A stretch of DNA of 64,000 nt from Proteobacteria bacterium ST_bin11 (lineage in GTDB: Bacteria; Pseudomonadota; Gammaproteobacteria; Methylococcales; Methylomonadaceae), in the NCBI GenBank assembly GCA_002083615.1, contig MSXO01000067.1, positions 28,867 to 92,866 of the forward strand, given 5' to 3'. The notes beneath the pieces are model-generated. The model was not told the origin of the DNA. It saw only the letters and a list, made by a program, of their open reading frames with translations, and did no database searches. Of the stretch, positions 16,395-25,233 are shown piece by piece (positions within the stretch are counted from its first letter, which is position 1; every line of letters begins with the position of its first letter). The translations under genes and the position numbers were made by a program.

Positions 16395-17374
16395 GGTCTG
16401 GCCTCGCAGAGTTTCACGCCCAGCAATAACAGCATCATCGCCGCCGCAAAGGCATAACAACGCATCGATAAATCCTGTTTGGGTATTCTTTCGAAATAAT
16501 GCAAAGGTCGGTTTTCCAGGCGGTTGATGTCGGCTACCGCTTGTTGCAGAGCGCCTGGAGTTTCGGCTTCGTAGGCCTTGTACGGAATATGCAGACTATT
16601 GAAAAATAGATGCAGATAACGCTCCGGCATGGCCTGGGCGTTGTCGTCGCGCGGATCGTCCGGGATTTCGAACAGCCCCGGACTATTGGCTGTTCTAAGA
16701 AACACCCAGTACAAACTGACTTGGCGCTGTTTGAATAGCTCGCGCAAGGCCGCTTCGCTGTCGGGATCTATCACCGCCGCACCGTCCGACACCAACAACA
16801 CGATTCGCGAACCGGTCACCGGTCGGCTATCGAAAAATTCCAATGCCATACTCAATCCCTTGCTGACGTTGGTATAGGCCAAAGCCGGCAAGGCAGTGGC
16901 GTCTATCGCGGCATGAATGGCAGCTTTATTTTCAGTCAGCGGCAGCACGAACAACGGCGAGGTGCTGTATTCGACAATACCGATCAGATCATGTGCGCGG
17001 TGATCGACAAACTGATTTAATAGGCGGCGAGCGGCGCTGGCTTTGGATTCCTCGCCCTGTGCGTCCGGCGCTTTGCCGGCAAAAGTATTGTCCATGCTGT
17101 TACTGCGATCCAGCAGCATGACGATATGCGCGCCATGGCCGATACGCTCGACTTGTTGTTCTTGCAAATACGCGCCGGCCAGACCCAGCGTCAAACTGCC
17201 GATAGCCAGTACTCCGATTAAACGGACCAAGCCGTCGACGAGCAAGGACACAGCATCAGCTGGCAAAATAGCCAGCCAAGGATAGGGATTAGCAACCGCG
17301 CCCACCCTGAGAATCGGCAACAGACATAACAACAAGCCGAGCGAGGCCCAGGGGTATTCCAAGCCCAAATTCAT
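16391..17374 (-). CDS. mxaC: MxaC, VWA-domain protein of methanol dehydrogenase maturation
   Basis: A 327-residue BatA/BatB-like membrane protein. Two helices near the N-terminus precede a VWA domain with the MIDAS motif MLLDRSNSMD and a later segment IVLLVSDGAAVIDPD; a C-terminal helix (AAAMMLLLLGVKLC) closes it. The ATG at 17374 overlaps the mxaA stop codon (ATGA). In methylotrophs MxaC acts with MxaA, K and L on calcium incorporation into MxaF. Confidence 0.85.
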   Translation of the reverse strand: MNLGLEYPWASLGLLLCLLPILRVGAVANPYPWLAILPADAVSLLVDGLVRLIGVLAIGSLTLGLAGAYLQEQQVERIGHGAHIVMLLDRSNSMDNTFAGKAPDAQGEESKASAARRLLNQFVDHRAHDLIGIVEYSTSPLFVLPLTENKAAIHAAIDATALPALAYTNVSKGLSMALEFFDSRPVTGSRIVLLVSDGAAVIDPDSEAALRELFKQRQVSLYWVFLRTANSPGLFEIPDDPRDDNAQAMPERYLHLFFNSLHIPYKAYEAETPGALQQAVADINRLENRPLHYFERIPKQDLSMRCYAFAAAMMLLLLGVKLCEARP

Positions 17375-18291
17375 CGGCTGCCTCGCTCGATTTCCCGGCA
17401 GTGCAGGCATAGGGTTTTGATTTTTTGCAGATCGTTTTCTTGCGGCATTGTCGAGGCGTCGCCGAAAAAATATCGGTTGGAATAGTCGAAAAACCAGACC
17501 AATTCGTCAGCAACGTGGCGATACTCCGGATGATTTTGATAAAAATCTGCCAGCCGATGCAAGAACACTGGCTTGCCGTGCAAGATGTTAAATGCCGCAT
17601 GCATTGAACTGAGTGCTTGCGGTAATTGTTGTAGCTCAATGTTTTGCAATTTACGCTGAGTGCGTTTGAATACTCTGCGTTGCGGAAGACCGGGCAAATA
17701 ACCGTAGAGCCAAACCAAACGCAAAGCGATGCCCAATGCTATTACCAGCGATATGCTCATGCGCATGACAATAGTTTGGTCATCCAGCATCGGCGGTGCT
17801 TGGTCCGGGCGCATATATTCCCCGTGCTGGTCCTGCCTGACCACTAATTCCCGCAGCGGCGCCACGGTGAACGCCCAGGCCGCCACGGGTTGCTCCAGGG
17901 TTTGCCCATGTTGCTGAAAACGCAAATTAAAAGCCGGAATTCTCAGTTCCTTAACTTCCAACGGCGCGTAAAATTGCTGATACAGCAGATCGATTTGATA
18001 GTGCTTACCGCCGTCGCTGTCTTGCTCGGTGACGCTGACATCATTTAATTGCAACCAGCGATTGAGTCGGCCATGCGCCGGTAGGCTGCTGCGTTCTAGC
18101 GCCATGCCCGAGCGAGTTTCGATCAAGATCCGGTGGCGTATGGTATCGCCGATCACATAACCGAACGGGCGCGGCGTTTGCAGTTGAAAATCGCGAATAG
18201 GCTGGTTGGAGGCGCCGGAACAGGCCGCTAACAGTATTACTACCATTACCCATGCCACACTAAGGCGAATCCGCTGCAGCGCCTGCGTCAC
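17371..18291 (-). CDS. mxaA: MxaA, methanol dehydrogenase calcium-insertion protein
   Basis: A 306-residue lipoprotein-like membrane protein. The start is the GTG at 18291, four bases inside the end of mxaS (GTGA overlap); the longer open frame upstream overlaps mxaS. The N-terminus VMVVILLAACSGAS has a lipobox (LAAC). A periplasmic beta-rich domain follows, then a transmembrane helix (SISLVIALGIALRLVWLYGYL) and a cytoplasmic tail. The order mxaS-A-C-K-L is that of other methylotrophs, which supports the name. Confidence 0.82.
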   Translation of the reverse strand: MTQALQRIRLSVAWVMVVILLAACSGASNQPIRDFQLQTPRPFGYVIGDTIRHRILIETRSGMALERSSLPAHGRLNRWLQLNDVSVTEQDSDGGKHYQIDLLYQQFYAPLEVKELRIPAFNLRFQQHGQTLEQPVAAWAFTVAPLRELVVRQDQHGEYMRPDQAPPMLDDQTIVMRMSISLVIALGIALRLVWLYGYLPGLPQRRVFKRTQRKLQNIELQQLPQALSSMHAAFNILHGKPVFLHRLADFYQNHPEYRHVADELVWFFDYSNRYFFGDASTMPQENDLQKIKTLCLHCREIERGSR

Positions 18292-19142
18292 CCTGCCCTC
18301 CCTAAGAAATATTGTGCTAGCTGGTCCGAACGGTAGCCATTTTCGATAAATAATGGTTCGCAGCCAAACGCCCGAAAATGGCGTTGCAATTGGCTGCGAC
18401 GCTGCGCAAAAGCTTGTTCTATCTTGCGTTTCAATCCCGGCCGCAGCCACAACGTACGTCGTCTACCGGTTTCAAGGTCTTGTAGCTGGAATAGGCCCCA
18501 ATCCGGCAACCGGCTATATTCGGCTTGATCCCAAAGCACCAGAGGGATCACATCGTGACGACTCAGGCTTCGTAGCACGGCCTGCAAGTGCGGCAACGGA
18601 AAATGAAAATCCGACACCAAAAATACCAAGGCTCGGTGATTGGGTAGATAGCGTTGGGCATGCAATAAGCCGGCAAATCCGGGCTGCATTGCTCGCTTTT
18701 GCAGACGTTCGGCCACAGATTGAATCCGCCCTATATGTTTACCTGCCGGCAAATAGCAGTCAGTTAAAACTTGCTGATTACAAGCGATAAAGCCGAAACT
18801 ATCACCATACTCCAAGGCCGAAGCGGCAATTGATAGCAGCATATCGGCAAGTACACTGCGCTTCTCGTTGTTGCCCGAGAAACCCATGGACGCCGAAAAA
18901 TCGGCGAGCAAAAACACATCGACCGCGCTGTGTTGCTGCTGCACCCGCACTTGGTAATTGCCAAACGGGTCGAGTAGGCTGGCGCGCAGATCGATGCGTC
19001 TGGGGTCCGGGCGGGCGATCAAGGTGTCATGACGCTTGAACAATTGCCCGTTGCCAACCATTTGTCCGGGATGCGCGCCGGGAAACGCGCCCACCACGGG
19101 ACGCGGCAGGCGGTATTGGAAGGGGTGAATGTTGGCTGACAT
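18288..19142 (-). CDS. mxaS: MxaS, DUF58-family protein
   Basis: A 284-residue DUF58 protein. The core carries a VWA-like strand with DVFLLADFSASMGF (MIDAS-like DFSAS) and HRALVFLVSDFHFPL. DUF58 proteins commonly pair with MoxR AAA+ ATPases and VWA proteins, exactly as here, and are thought to form chaperone-like assemblies. Its end overlaps mxaA by four bases. The gene starts 19 bases after the unexpected membrane-protein gene that separates it from mxaR. Confidence 0.85.
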   Translation of the reverse strand: MSANIHPFQYRLPRPVVGAFPGAHPGQMVGNGQLFKRHDTLIARPDPRRIDLRASLLDPFGNYQVRVQQQHSAVDVFLLADFSASMGFSGNNEKRSVLADMLLSIAASALEYGDSFGFIACNQQVLTDCYLPAGKHIGRIQSVAERLQKRAMQPGFAGLLHAQRYLPNHRALVFLVSDFHFPLPHLQAVLRSLSRHDVIPLVLWDQAEYSRLPDWGLFQLQDLETGRRRTLWLRPGLKRKIEQAFAQRRSQLQRHFRAFGCEPLFIENGYRSDQLAQYFLGRAG

Positions 19143-19161
19143 CGTCTTAGTGAGCCATCCG

Positions 19162-19788
19162 TTATTGGCTGACGACTAAATTGGCCAGCACGGCGGTCAC
19201 GATTAGGTATCCGGGAATTGAGAATCTCAGCGGCACCTTCATTAGCAACGCGACTACGCCAGAGTATGTTTGCGGGTTACGGCTGTGGATGGCTTCGCCG
19301 AATAGCCACAGCAGGGAGTTAAGCAGGCATAAGGCTAGTATCGTGAAAAAGCCGACATCGCTGAACAAAAATGACTTATTGGCTAACAGCGAGATGCGCT
19401 CGCTGGTATCGATAAAATTGGCGGTCAAAATGCCTATCATCAACCCGCCTTCGTCGAAGGCCACCAGAAAAAAGGTATAGGTAAACCGCCGTAATCGCCG
19501 GCTGAAATCAGTTAAGACCGGAAAATGTAGCGAAAGATATAACACTGGCAGGCTCAGGCAAAACAGCAAGGTGCCGACCACCGCCAACAATATCCAGAAC
19601 TTAAAACCTACTGCATCGTTCAAGGCACTGGTGTAATACGCGGCATACGGCACGTCCGAGTGTTTATCCAGACTGCTGGCGATAAACGAACAGATAAAAC
19701 CAACCCCTGACCAGGTTAAATAAGTGTCCAATAAATGGCCAAGGCCGGCATGCGGCAGCATGGCGTGCAGAGTCGCTTTGATATTCAT
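19162..19788 (-). CDS. Unassigned multi-spanning membrane protein inside the mxa operon
   Basis: A 208-residue hydrophobic protein with about four to five membrane segments (for example WILLAVVGTLLFCLSLPVLYL, FFTILALCLLNSLLWLF, IPGYLIVTAVLANLVV). I recognise no family. It lies between mxaR (5-base gap) and mxaS (19-base gap) on the same strand, so it must be co-transcribed. The classical order is mxaR directly followed by mxaS. A role in the MoxR-dependent maturation step or in membrane anchoring of that complex is possible but unproven. Confidence 0.7.
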   Translation of the reverse strand: MNIKATLHAMLPHAGLGHLLDTYLTWSGVGFICSFIASSLDKHSDVPYAAYYTSALNDAVGFKFWILLAVVGTLLFCLSLPVLYLSLHFPVLTDFSRRLRRFTYTFFLVAFDEGGLMIGILTANFIDTSERISLLANKSFLFSDVGFFTILALCLLNSLLWLFGEAIHSRNPQTYSGVVALLMKVPLRFSIPGYLIVTAVLANLVVSQ

Positions 19789-19793
19789 GGGTA

Positions 19794-20813
19794 TTACGGT
19801 GCGGCGATTTGGTTGAGGATGCTATCTATCAGGGTGGGAATCAGTTCATCTTTGCGATAGGCGTACATCGGATTTAGAAAGATCCTGTGCGACATGGTCA
19901 CCGCGAACACTGCCTGCAAGTCTTCCGGTAGGAGGCTGTCACGGTTTTCCAGCCAGGCCCGGACTTTGGCGGCGCGGATCAAATAGCTGATGCCGCGCGG
20001 ACTGGCGCCGGCTTGTAGCAATTGATCCATTTCCACATCGTGCAATTTGATACCGAAGGCGCGCGGATCTGCGCTGGCTTTCCATAGGTCCAGTGCATAC
20101 TTGCGCAAAGCCGGTGTGGGCTGGATGCTTTGCTGAATGGTGGCGGCCCAATCGTTGAGCTGGTAATACGGAATCTGGCTGGCGGCCATTTCGCCGATCA
20201 AGGCATCGACATCGTGGTAACGCGGGTTGAACATCAAATCGTCCAACACTGCGTCGTTACGCGGCGTGTCGATAGTGATCTCCATAAAAAACCGGTCGCG
20301 AGCGGCAGCCGGCAATTCGAAGGTTTCTTCTTTTTCCACCCGGTTGCGATCGGCAAACACCTGAATGTGCGGCATCCGGTAGTCGCGGTTGAATGCGCCG
20401 ATGCTGCGCTCGGCCATTACCCGTAATAGCAGCGAATGCACCTGCGGGCGGGCGCGGTTGATTTCGTTAAAGAAAAATACCGACAGTTGTTCGCCTTGTT
20501 TTAACAAGGGACCGGGATCGACGCAAGGCCTACCGTCACTGTTCAGATAGGTGTAATAAATCAGATCCGCTGGCATCAGATCGATTGTGCCTTCAATGCG
20601 TTGGTATTGGCCGCCCAGCCCTTGGGCTATCGCGCGTAACAGGGTGGTTTTACCGACCCCAACCTGGCCTTCCAACAACACATGGCCGCGCGCGAAAACC
20701 GCTATCAATAGATGGCGGACTGCCGCCTGTTGGCCAACGACAACCTGGTTGATTTGTTGTTCCAACTGCAAGGCACTGGCGCGCCATTCGCTAAGGGTTT
20801 GCGTGCTTGTCAT
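19794..20813 (-). CDS. mxaR: MxaR, MoxR-family AAA+ ATPase
   Basis: A 339-residue MoxR AAA+ ATPase. The Walker A motif is LEGQVGVGKTTLL, Walker B is VFFFNEINRARP, and the arginine-rich sensor regions follow (AAARDRFFMEI). The C-terminal lid (RGISYLIRAAKVRAWLENRD) is typical. MoxR ATPases act as chaperones with VWA/DUF58 partners, which are encoded downstream. It lies about 190 bases after mxaI, behind a strong stem-loop. Confidence 0.9.
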   Translation of the reverse strand: MTSTQTLSEWRASALQLEQQINQVVVGQQAAVRHLLIAVFARGHVLLEGQVGVGKTTLLRAIAQGLGGQYQRIEGTIDLMPADLIYYTYLNSDGRPCVDPGPLLKQGEQLSVFFFNEINRARPQVHSLLLRVMAERSIGAFNRDYRMPHIQVFADRNRVEKEETFELPAAARDRFFMEITIDTPRNDAVLDDLMFNPRYHDVDALIGEMAASQIPYYQLNDWAATIQQSIQPTPALRKYALDLWKASADPRAFGIKLHDVEMDQLLQAGASPRGISYLIRAAKVRAWLENRDSLLPEDLQAVFAVTMSHRIFLNPMYAYRKDELIPTLIDSILNQIAAP

Positions 20814-20962
20814 GGCTGCTTAAATGCCGGTATTTAAAAAACGATAGTTAAAAATCTCCGAGGGTTAAACGGAGCCGTAAATGAGGGAACCTTTATCGAA
20901 GCCGCAAAATGGTTACCGCCGTCCCTGGCGGCGTCCCAAGGGTTCGCTTGGTTGGGAAATTG

Positions 20963-20987
20963 CCTGGGAGCGCTGCGCGCGCCCAGG
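20963..20987 (-). repeat. Stem-loop between mxaI and mxaR
   Basis: CCTGGG(CGCGC) and its inverse (GCGCT)CCCAGG form an 11-bp stem with one mismatch and a three-base loop, directly after the mxaI stop codon. It has no T-run. A stability or partial attenuation element separating the abundant structural genes from the maturation genes is the most likely role. Confidence 0.55.
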
Positions 20988-20999
20988 TCTTCCCATGTG

Positions 21000-21281
21000 T
21001 TATTGACCTTCCACGTCGTAAACAAACTTACCGGTTTTCGCCATTATCTCGGTGCGCTTGGCGTTACGCGCTTCCATTTCCTTGATCGATTGGGCTTGTT
21101 TGTTCAGTTCATTCGGATCGTGTTTTGGGTCGTATTTACTGCCGGCCACTTGTGCCGGATAACCCGGTTTCGGCTCCCAGCAATTGCCCGCTTCTTTACA
21201 TTTGGTGCCGTCGTAAGCGTTTGCCACGCTGGAAAGTCCTAAAGCCAGTAATACTGCGCCTAACATTATTAGTCTGTTCAT
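21000..21281 (-). CDS. mxaI: Methanol dehydrogenase small (beta) subunit
   Basis: A 93-residue secreted protein. The start at 21281 is chosen because GGAGATCAAT precedes it and it opens a clean signal peptide (MNRLIMLGAVLLALGLSSVANA). The mature part YDGTKCKEAGNCWEPKPGYP has the two cysteines and the proline-rich start of MxaI, and the Lys/Glu-rich C-terminal helix that wraps the large subunit. It pairs with MxaF as an alpha2-beta2 periplasmic enzyme. The open frame upstream of this start runs into a repeat and is not coding. Confidence 0.93.
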   Translation of the reverse strand: MNRLIMLGAVLLALGLSSVANAYDGTKCKEAGNCWEPKPGYPAQVAGSKYDPKHDPNELNKQAQSIKEMEARNAKRTEIMAKTGKFVYDVEGQ

Positions 21282-21350
21282 ATTGATCTCCTGATAAGTT
21301 GTTGGATATAGATTGTGACCTCGCTCCACGCAGTCGACGAAATCGTTCAA

Positions 21351-21427
21351 CGTAGGGTGGATAAGCTTAGCGCCATCCACTAAACGCAACCCGACAGGCG
21401 GATAACGCTGCGCTTATCCGCCCTACG
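21351..21427. repeat. Long inverted repeat between mxaG and mxaI
   Basis: CGTAGGGTGGATAAGC (21351-21366) pairs with GCTTATCCGCCCTACG (21412-21427) over 16 bases with one wobble. A smaller dyad (GGCGGATAACG/GCGCTTATCCGCC) lies inside. The sequence has the look of a dispersed REP-like element and would fold in the polycistronic mRNA. Confidence 0.6.
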
Positions 21428-21454
21428 CGCCGATATGGGCAAAGATTTATTCTT

Positions 21455-21931
21455 TTATTTCAACCAATCCGCTTTTTTCGGATCGCCTTTATAAATGCTG
21501 CGCAAGAAAGACATAATGTGCAGCATGTCGTCGGTGCTGAAGTTGACATATTGAGGCCCCATCATGCCGTTAGCCCCGCCAAACAAGATTTCGAACAAGC
21601 CTTGGTCGGTTAAGCCACGCGGATAGGTCCAGTAGTCGTCGGCCAGGCCGGGCCCCAGTTTGCCTTCGGCTTCATGACCGTGGCACCCCGAGCAACCGGT
21701 CATATACAGACTTTCGCCTTTTTTCGCCGCTTCGGCATCGCCGTTGTACGGGTTTTTGCCGGTCTGCATAAATTGCTTGAATTTGTCGGTGTTACCGCCT
21801 TTTTTGGCGAAACTCAAATCCAGGGTTTCACCGGTCAAAGCGTGACGCAAGGTAATATCCGCTTGGGCCGTAGGCATTGCCAGCACTGTCAGAGTCAGCA
21901 CCGCGCCGCTCAAAACTGTTGTAAATTTCAT
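21455..21931 (-). CDS. mxaG: Cytochrome cL, electron acceptor of methanol dehydrogenase
   Basis: A 158-residue periplasmic c-type cytochrome. A signal peptide (MKFTTVLSGAVLTLTVLAMPTAQA) precedes the single haem-binding motif CSGCHG, and a downstream methionine (probably in GGANGMMGPQY) supplies the sixth ligand. It accepts electrons from the PQQ of MxaFI and passes them to cytochrome cH. The gene lies 16 bases after mxaJ. Length is close to the family norm. Confidence 0.92.
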   Translation of the reverse strand: MKFTTVLSGAVLTLTVLAMPTAQADITLRHALTGETLDLSFAKKGGNTDKFKQFMQTGKNPYNGDAEAAKKGESLYMTGCSGCHGHEAEGKLGPGLADDYWTYPRGLTDQGLFEILFGGANGMMGPQYVNFSTDDMLHIMSFLRSIYKGDPKKADWLK

Positions 21932-21947
21932 TATCGAAGGTTTCCTG

Positions 21948-22790
21948 TTAGTTCATGGACAGAGCGGTATCGGGTTGATCCAGAAGCGGAATACCGTCCG
22001 CCTCCAGGAGTTCCTCAATCTCGTCCTGTTGGTCTTTAATGATTTTGTTTAACTGGGTCAGCAACGCGGTATCGCCCTTACGCACGCCAATCGACGTGCT
22101 GTAATGGAAACCGACCTTCTCGCCGTCGGCCCGTTTGTTATTATCTGGAATCACAGTCATGGTCAGCGGCGTGCTGGAGGCCTTGACATATCGCGCCGCC
22201 GCTGGCCCCCACAAGATAGCTATCTCGGCTTTACCGGTAGCCACTTCGTTGACCAGTTTGTCGTTTTCATACTTGACATACTGATTGCGTTTGGACTTAA
22301 AACCGGCCAACTCTTGCTGATAATTGAACATATCGTTGTAACGCCCAATCGCTCGCAGCATGGTTTCAGCGGGCGTACCCGGCATAAAAGCAATACGTTT
22401 GGCTTTGCGTAGCGCTTCGCTATCCCAGTTCTGCAAGTCCAGCTTGTCGTCGCTGCGACTGATAAACACATAGCCGGAGCGATAATATGGCGCAGTGGTG
22501 GCTAAGCGCGGATCGCCCTGATCGACGCCCATCACCACATCGCACAAGCCTTTGTCGACATAATCGCGGATGAAGTATCGAGGATCAGTCCAGGTGACAG
22601 TTTCCAATTTGCGACCCAGCTGTTCGGCCACATACTGCGCCAGCTTGTTTTCAAAGCCTTCGCCGTTTTTATTGGAGTAAGGCATTTCGTTTTCGGCCGT
22701 GCAGACTTTCAGCTTAGGCTGCTCAGCATTGGCCGTTACAAATCCCAAACCCAAAGCCAGCGCGGTAAAAATGCGTGTCGTTTCTTTCAT
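21948..22790 (-). CDS. mxaJ: MxaJ, periplasmic solute-binding-like methanol oxidation protein
   Basis: A 280-residue periplasmic protein of the type-3 solute-binding fold. The signal peptide (RIFTALALGLGFVTANA) is followed by LKVCTAENEMPYSNKNGEGFENKLAQ, the usual start of this fold. MxaJ is required for methanol dehydrogenase function and has been reported as a partner of MxaFI in assembly. Gene order mxaF-J-G-I is the standard one. A REP-like pair separates it from mxaF. Confidence 0.9.
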   Translation of the reverse strand: MKETTRIFTALALGLGFVTANAEQPKLKVCTAENEMPYSNKNGEGFENKLAQYVAEQLGRKLETVTWTDPRYFIRDYVDKGLCDVVMGVDQGDPRLATTAPYYRSGYVFISRSDDKLDLQNWDSEALRKAKRIAFMPGTPAETMLRAIGRYNDMFNYQQELAGFKSKRNQYVKYENDKLVNEVATGKAEIAILWGPAAARYVKASSTPLTMTVIPDNNKRADGEKVGFHYSTSIGVRKGDTALLTQLNKIIKDQQDEIEELLEADGIPLLDQPDTALSMN

Positions 22791-22817
22791 AAGAATTCTT
22801 CAAATAACTTAGGATAT

Positions 22818-22912
22818 GGTTCCCATGCTCTGCGTGGGAACCGAGCCAGACGCTCCAGCGTCCCGAGCCGCAAAGCGGTTCAGGATGCGTTCCCACGCTC
22901 TAGCGTGGGAAC
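22818..22912. repeat. Paired GTTCCCA..CTC..TGGGAAC palindromes between mxaF and mxaJ
   Basis: Two palindromes (22818-22842 and 22889-22912), both of the form GTTCCCA-C/T-GCTC-GTGGGAAC, flank a third small hairpin (GACGCT-CCAGCGTC near 22850). Together they form a compact REP-like block in the 133-nt gap after mxaF. Such stems protect the upstream message and may set the large excess of MxaF over downstream products. Confidence 0.6.
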
Positions 22913-22923
22913 GATGCGGCGAA

Positions 22924-24732
22924 TTACAGCGCAAACACCATCACGCCGCCGCCCATTTGCGTGTAGTGCGCCAACTCTTTAAACGCACCTACCGCACCCA
23001 AGCCCGCCGTCGGATCAGCCAGGTCAAACACCAAACCTACGCCAGGCCAGCCGCCGACACCGTAATAAATCGCCACATACTGCTTGTTGTTGTGTTTATA
23101 GGTGATCGGATGGCCGATAACACCGGAAGGCAATTTAAACTTCCATAACTCTTCGCCGGTTTTGGAATGACGAGCTTTGATGTAGCCGTCCAGGGTGCCG
23201 TAGAACACCAAGTCGCCGGCAGTGGCGGTCGTACCGCCCCACACCGCGAATTTTTCCTGAACTTCCCATTCCATTTTGCCGGTGACCGAGTTCATGGCTT
23301 TAACTTGACCCAAAGTGCCTTTCGGACCCGGATACATGTTCAAAGTCGCACCCACGAAGAACTGGCCTGCGCGATATGGCAACATAAACGGTTCCCAATC
23401 CATGCAGATATGGTTAGTACCCATGAAGAACAGTTTCTTATTCGGGTCGTAAGACTCGATACCCTGGTTGTGATAACCCATCGCCGAGGGGCAGATGCCG
23501 GTGGCTTGGTGATCCATGTGTGTGGAATACTCCGGATCGCGGATTGGCAAACCGGTTTTCAGATCGACTTTTTTCACCCAGTTGACGGTGTCGTCGATTT
23601 TGAAGGCGTTAACCAAACTACCGTTTTCGCGGTTCAAGGTATAGACCAAGCCGTTTCGATCTGGATGCGTCAGCAATTTGGTCATTTTGCCATCGACCAT
23701 TTGCTCTGACAGACCCATGTAGTTAACACCGGCGTAGTCCCATTCGTCATGCGGGGTTTTTTGGTAACCGAATTTGGCTTCACCGGTGTTGACGTCACGG
23801 CCCCAGATGGTCATGGTCCATTTGTTGTCGCCGGGACGCATGGTTTCGTTCCACGGCGCCGGGTTACCGGAACCGTAGTACAACATTTCTAAGTCGCTAT
23901 CGTAAGCATACCAACCCCAGTTGGTACCACCGCCGATTTTCCAGGCGTCGCCTTCCCAGGTTTTCAAGCCCAGACCGAACTGGCCGTAATGCGGGTTAGC
24001 ACTGTTAAAGTCTTTAGACAATTTAATGTCTTCATCAGGACCGGTGGCATACACCCGCCAGGCTTGCTTACCGTCTTTGATGTTGTAGGCTGTGGCGTAA
24101 CCGCGCACGCCTAACTCAGCCCCGGAGGTACCGACGATGACTTTGTCCTTCACCACGAACGGGGCAATGGTCAAAGTGGAGCCCATGGCAATGTCGGAGT
24201 TTTCCATTTTCCACAGCACTTCGCCGGTCTTGGCGTTGATCGCCACCACGTGGCCGTCCAACTGGTTCAAGAAAATGGTAGCCGGATAGTCTTTGCCGGC
24301 CGGCGCATAGGCCAAGCCGCGATTGACCACGTCGCAACAAGCTACGGCGCGAGCCGCCGGATTTTGCTTAGGCTTAAACTGCCATAAAATCTTGTCCGGC
24401 TCGTCCAAGCTGATTGCGAACACATTGTTCGGGTACGGGGTGTGGACGTACATAATGCCGTCCACCACCAACGGGCCGCCTTCATGGCCGTTCAACACGC
24501 CAGTCGAAAACGACCAAGCTACTTTCAATTTTTTGACATTGTTGGCATTGATGTCGATCATTTCGCTAAAGTGCGTCGAACCGTAGTCCTTGGTCTGCAT
24601 CACCCAATTGGTGTTTTGCTTGGACAGCTGTTCCAATTCTTTATTCGCTTGCGCCGATTGCGACACGGCCAAGGCCGCAGCCGTCACTAATGCCGTGGTC
24701 GATACCTGCTTGGCAAACCGTGAAATTTGCAT
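22924..24732 (-). CDS. mxaF: Calcium-type PQQ methanol dehydrogenase large subunit
   Basis: A 602-residue periplasmic quinoprotein oxidising methanol to formaldehyde. The signal peptide ends after residue 29 (SAQA). The adjacent-cysteine disulfide motif AVACCDVVNRG and the tryptophan-docking repeats are present. The catalytic aspartate is D332 (mature D303) in DEWDYAGVN. The residue two further on is Ala334, whereas lanthanide enzymes (XoxF) have Asp there, so this is MxaF rather than XoxF. The ATG follows AGGAGGATTC, a very strong ribosome-binding site. It heads the mxaFJGIR-S-A-C-K-L operon, with a 500-nt promoter region upstream. Confidence 0.96.
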   Translation of the reverse strand: MQISRFAKQVSTTALVTAAALAVSQSAQANKELEQLSKQNTNWVMQTKDYGSTHFSEMIDINANNVKKLKVAWSFSTGVLNGHEGGPLVVDGIMYVHTPYPNNVFAISLDEPDKILWQFKPKQNPAARAVACCDVVNRGLAYAPAGKDYPATIFLNQLDGHVVAINAKTGEVLWKMENSDIAMGSTLTIAPFVVKDKVIVGTSGAELGVRGYATAYNIKDGKQAWRVYATGPDEDIKLSKDFNSANPHYGQFGLGLKTWEGDAWKIGGGTNWGWYAYDSDLEMLYYGSGNPAPWNETMRPGDNKWTMTIWGRDVNTGEAKFGYQKTPHDEWDYAGVNYMGLSEQMVDGKMTKLLTHPDRNGLVYTLNRENGSLVNAFKIDDTVNWVKKVDLKTGLPIRDPEYSTHMDHQATGICPSAMGYHNQGIESYDPNKKLFFMGTNHICMDWEPFMLPYRAGQFFVGATLNMYPGPKGTLGQVKAMNSVTGKMEWEVQEKFAVWGGTTATAGDLVFYGTLDGYIKARHSKTGEELWKFKLPSGVIGHPITYKHNNKQYVAIYYGVGGWPGVGLVFDLADPTAGLGAVGAFKELAHYTQMGGGVMVFAL

Positions 24733-25233
24733 GAATCCTCCTATGTTGTTTATTAGGTTGCATGGCCAGGCAAATCGGTTGGTTAGGGGAGCCTTCCGTC
24801 AAAAGCGGATACGCCATCGGCATTTCCGGGCAAAATCAATCACAAGCTGCGCTTAATTTTGGCGTCAATCCGTGACGCGAGATTTTGCTTTGTGGCAGAA
24901 ATCTCCTTCACTTTTCACATCAGCAATTTCGATCAAGTCGCACACAATATTGACTTAGACCTACCGGGCCATGCTGGCGCAAATGGTAAAGAAGTCGACC
25001 TATCGGGCGTTACGGAATAATCCACGAATAGCCTGGGAATTCCGCGAAAAAAGCGCTGGAAGTTTTCCCGGCATCACGCAGCACCTTGCCGCGTAAAAAC
25101 GGGAAAAGCTCCCATGGTTTCCAAGCATAAAAATCGGCATCATGGCAGGGCAAGAAACGCCAGCCATGGACAGCACCGGCTCTGCCGAGGGCGTTTCTTG
25201 CTCATCAACATAACAGAGCAGGACACGTAATTA
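24733..25233. promoter_or_regulatory. Divergent promoter region between mxaF and mxaB
   Basis: This 501-nt gap holds no gene. It must contain the promoters for mxaF (minus) and mxaB (plus). A 12-bp inverted repeat GCAAGAAACGCC (25150-25161) / GGCGTTTCTTGC (25190-25201) lies 32 bases before mxaB, so it would fold in the mxaB leader. I could not place a convincing -35/-10 pair for mxaF. Confidence 0.5.

Noticed and set aside
18292..18450. Long N-terminal extension of mxaA
   Set aside because: It overlaps mxaS by about 160 bases, while the GTG at 18291 gives the usual GTGA coupling and a lipoprotein signal.
22924..24732. Lanthanide-type XoxF methanol dehydrogenase
   Set aside because: The residue two after the catalytic Asp is Ala (DEWDYAGVN) instead of Asp, and mxaI and the mxaACKL genes are present.
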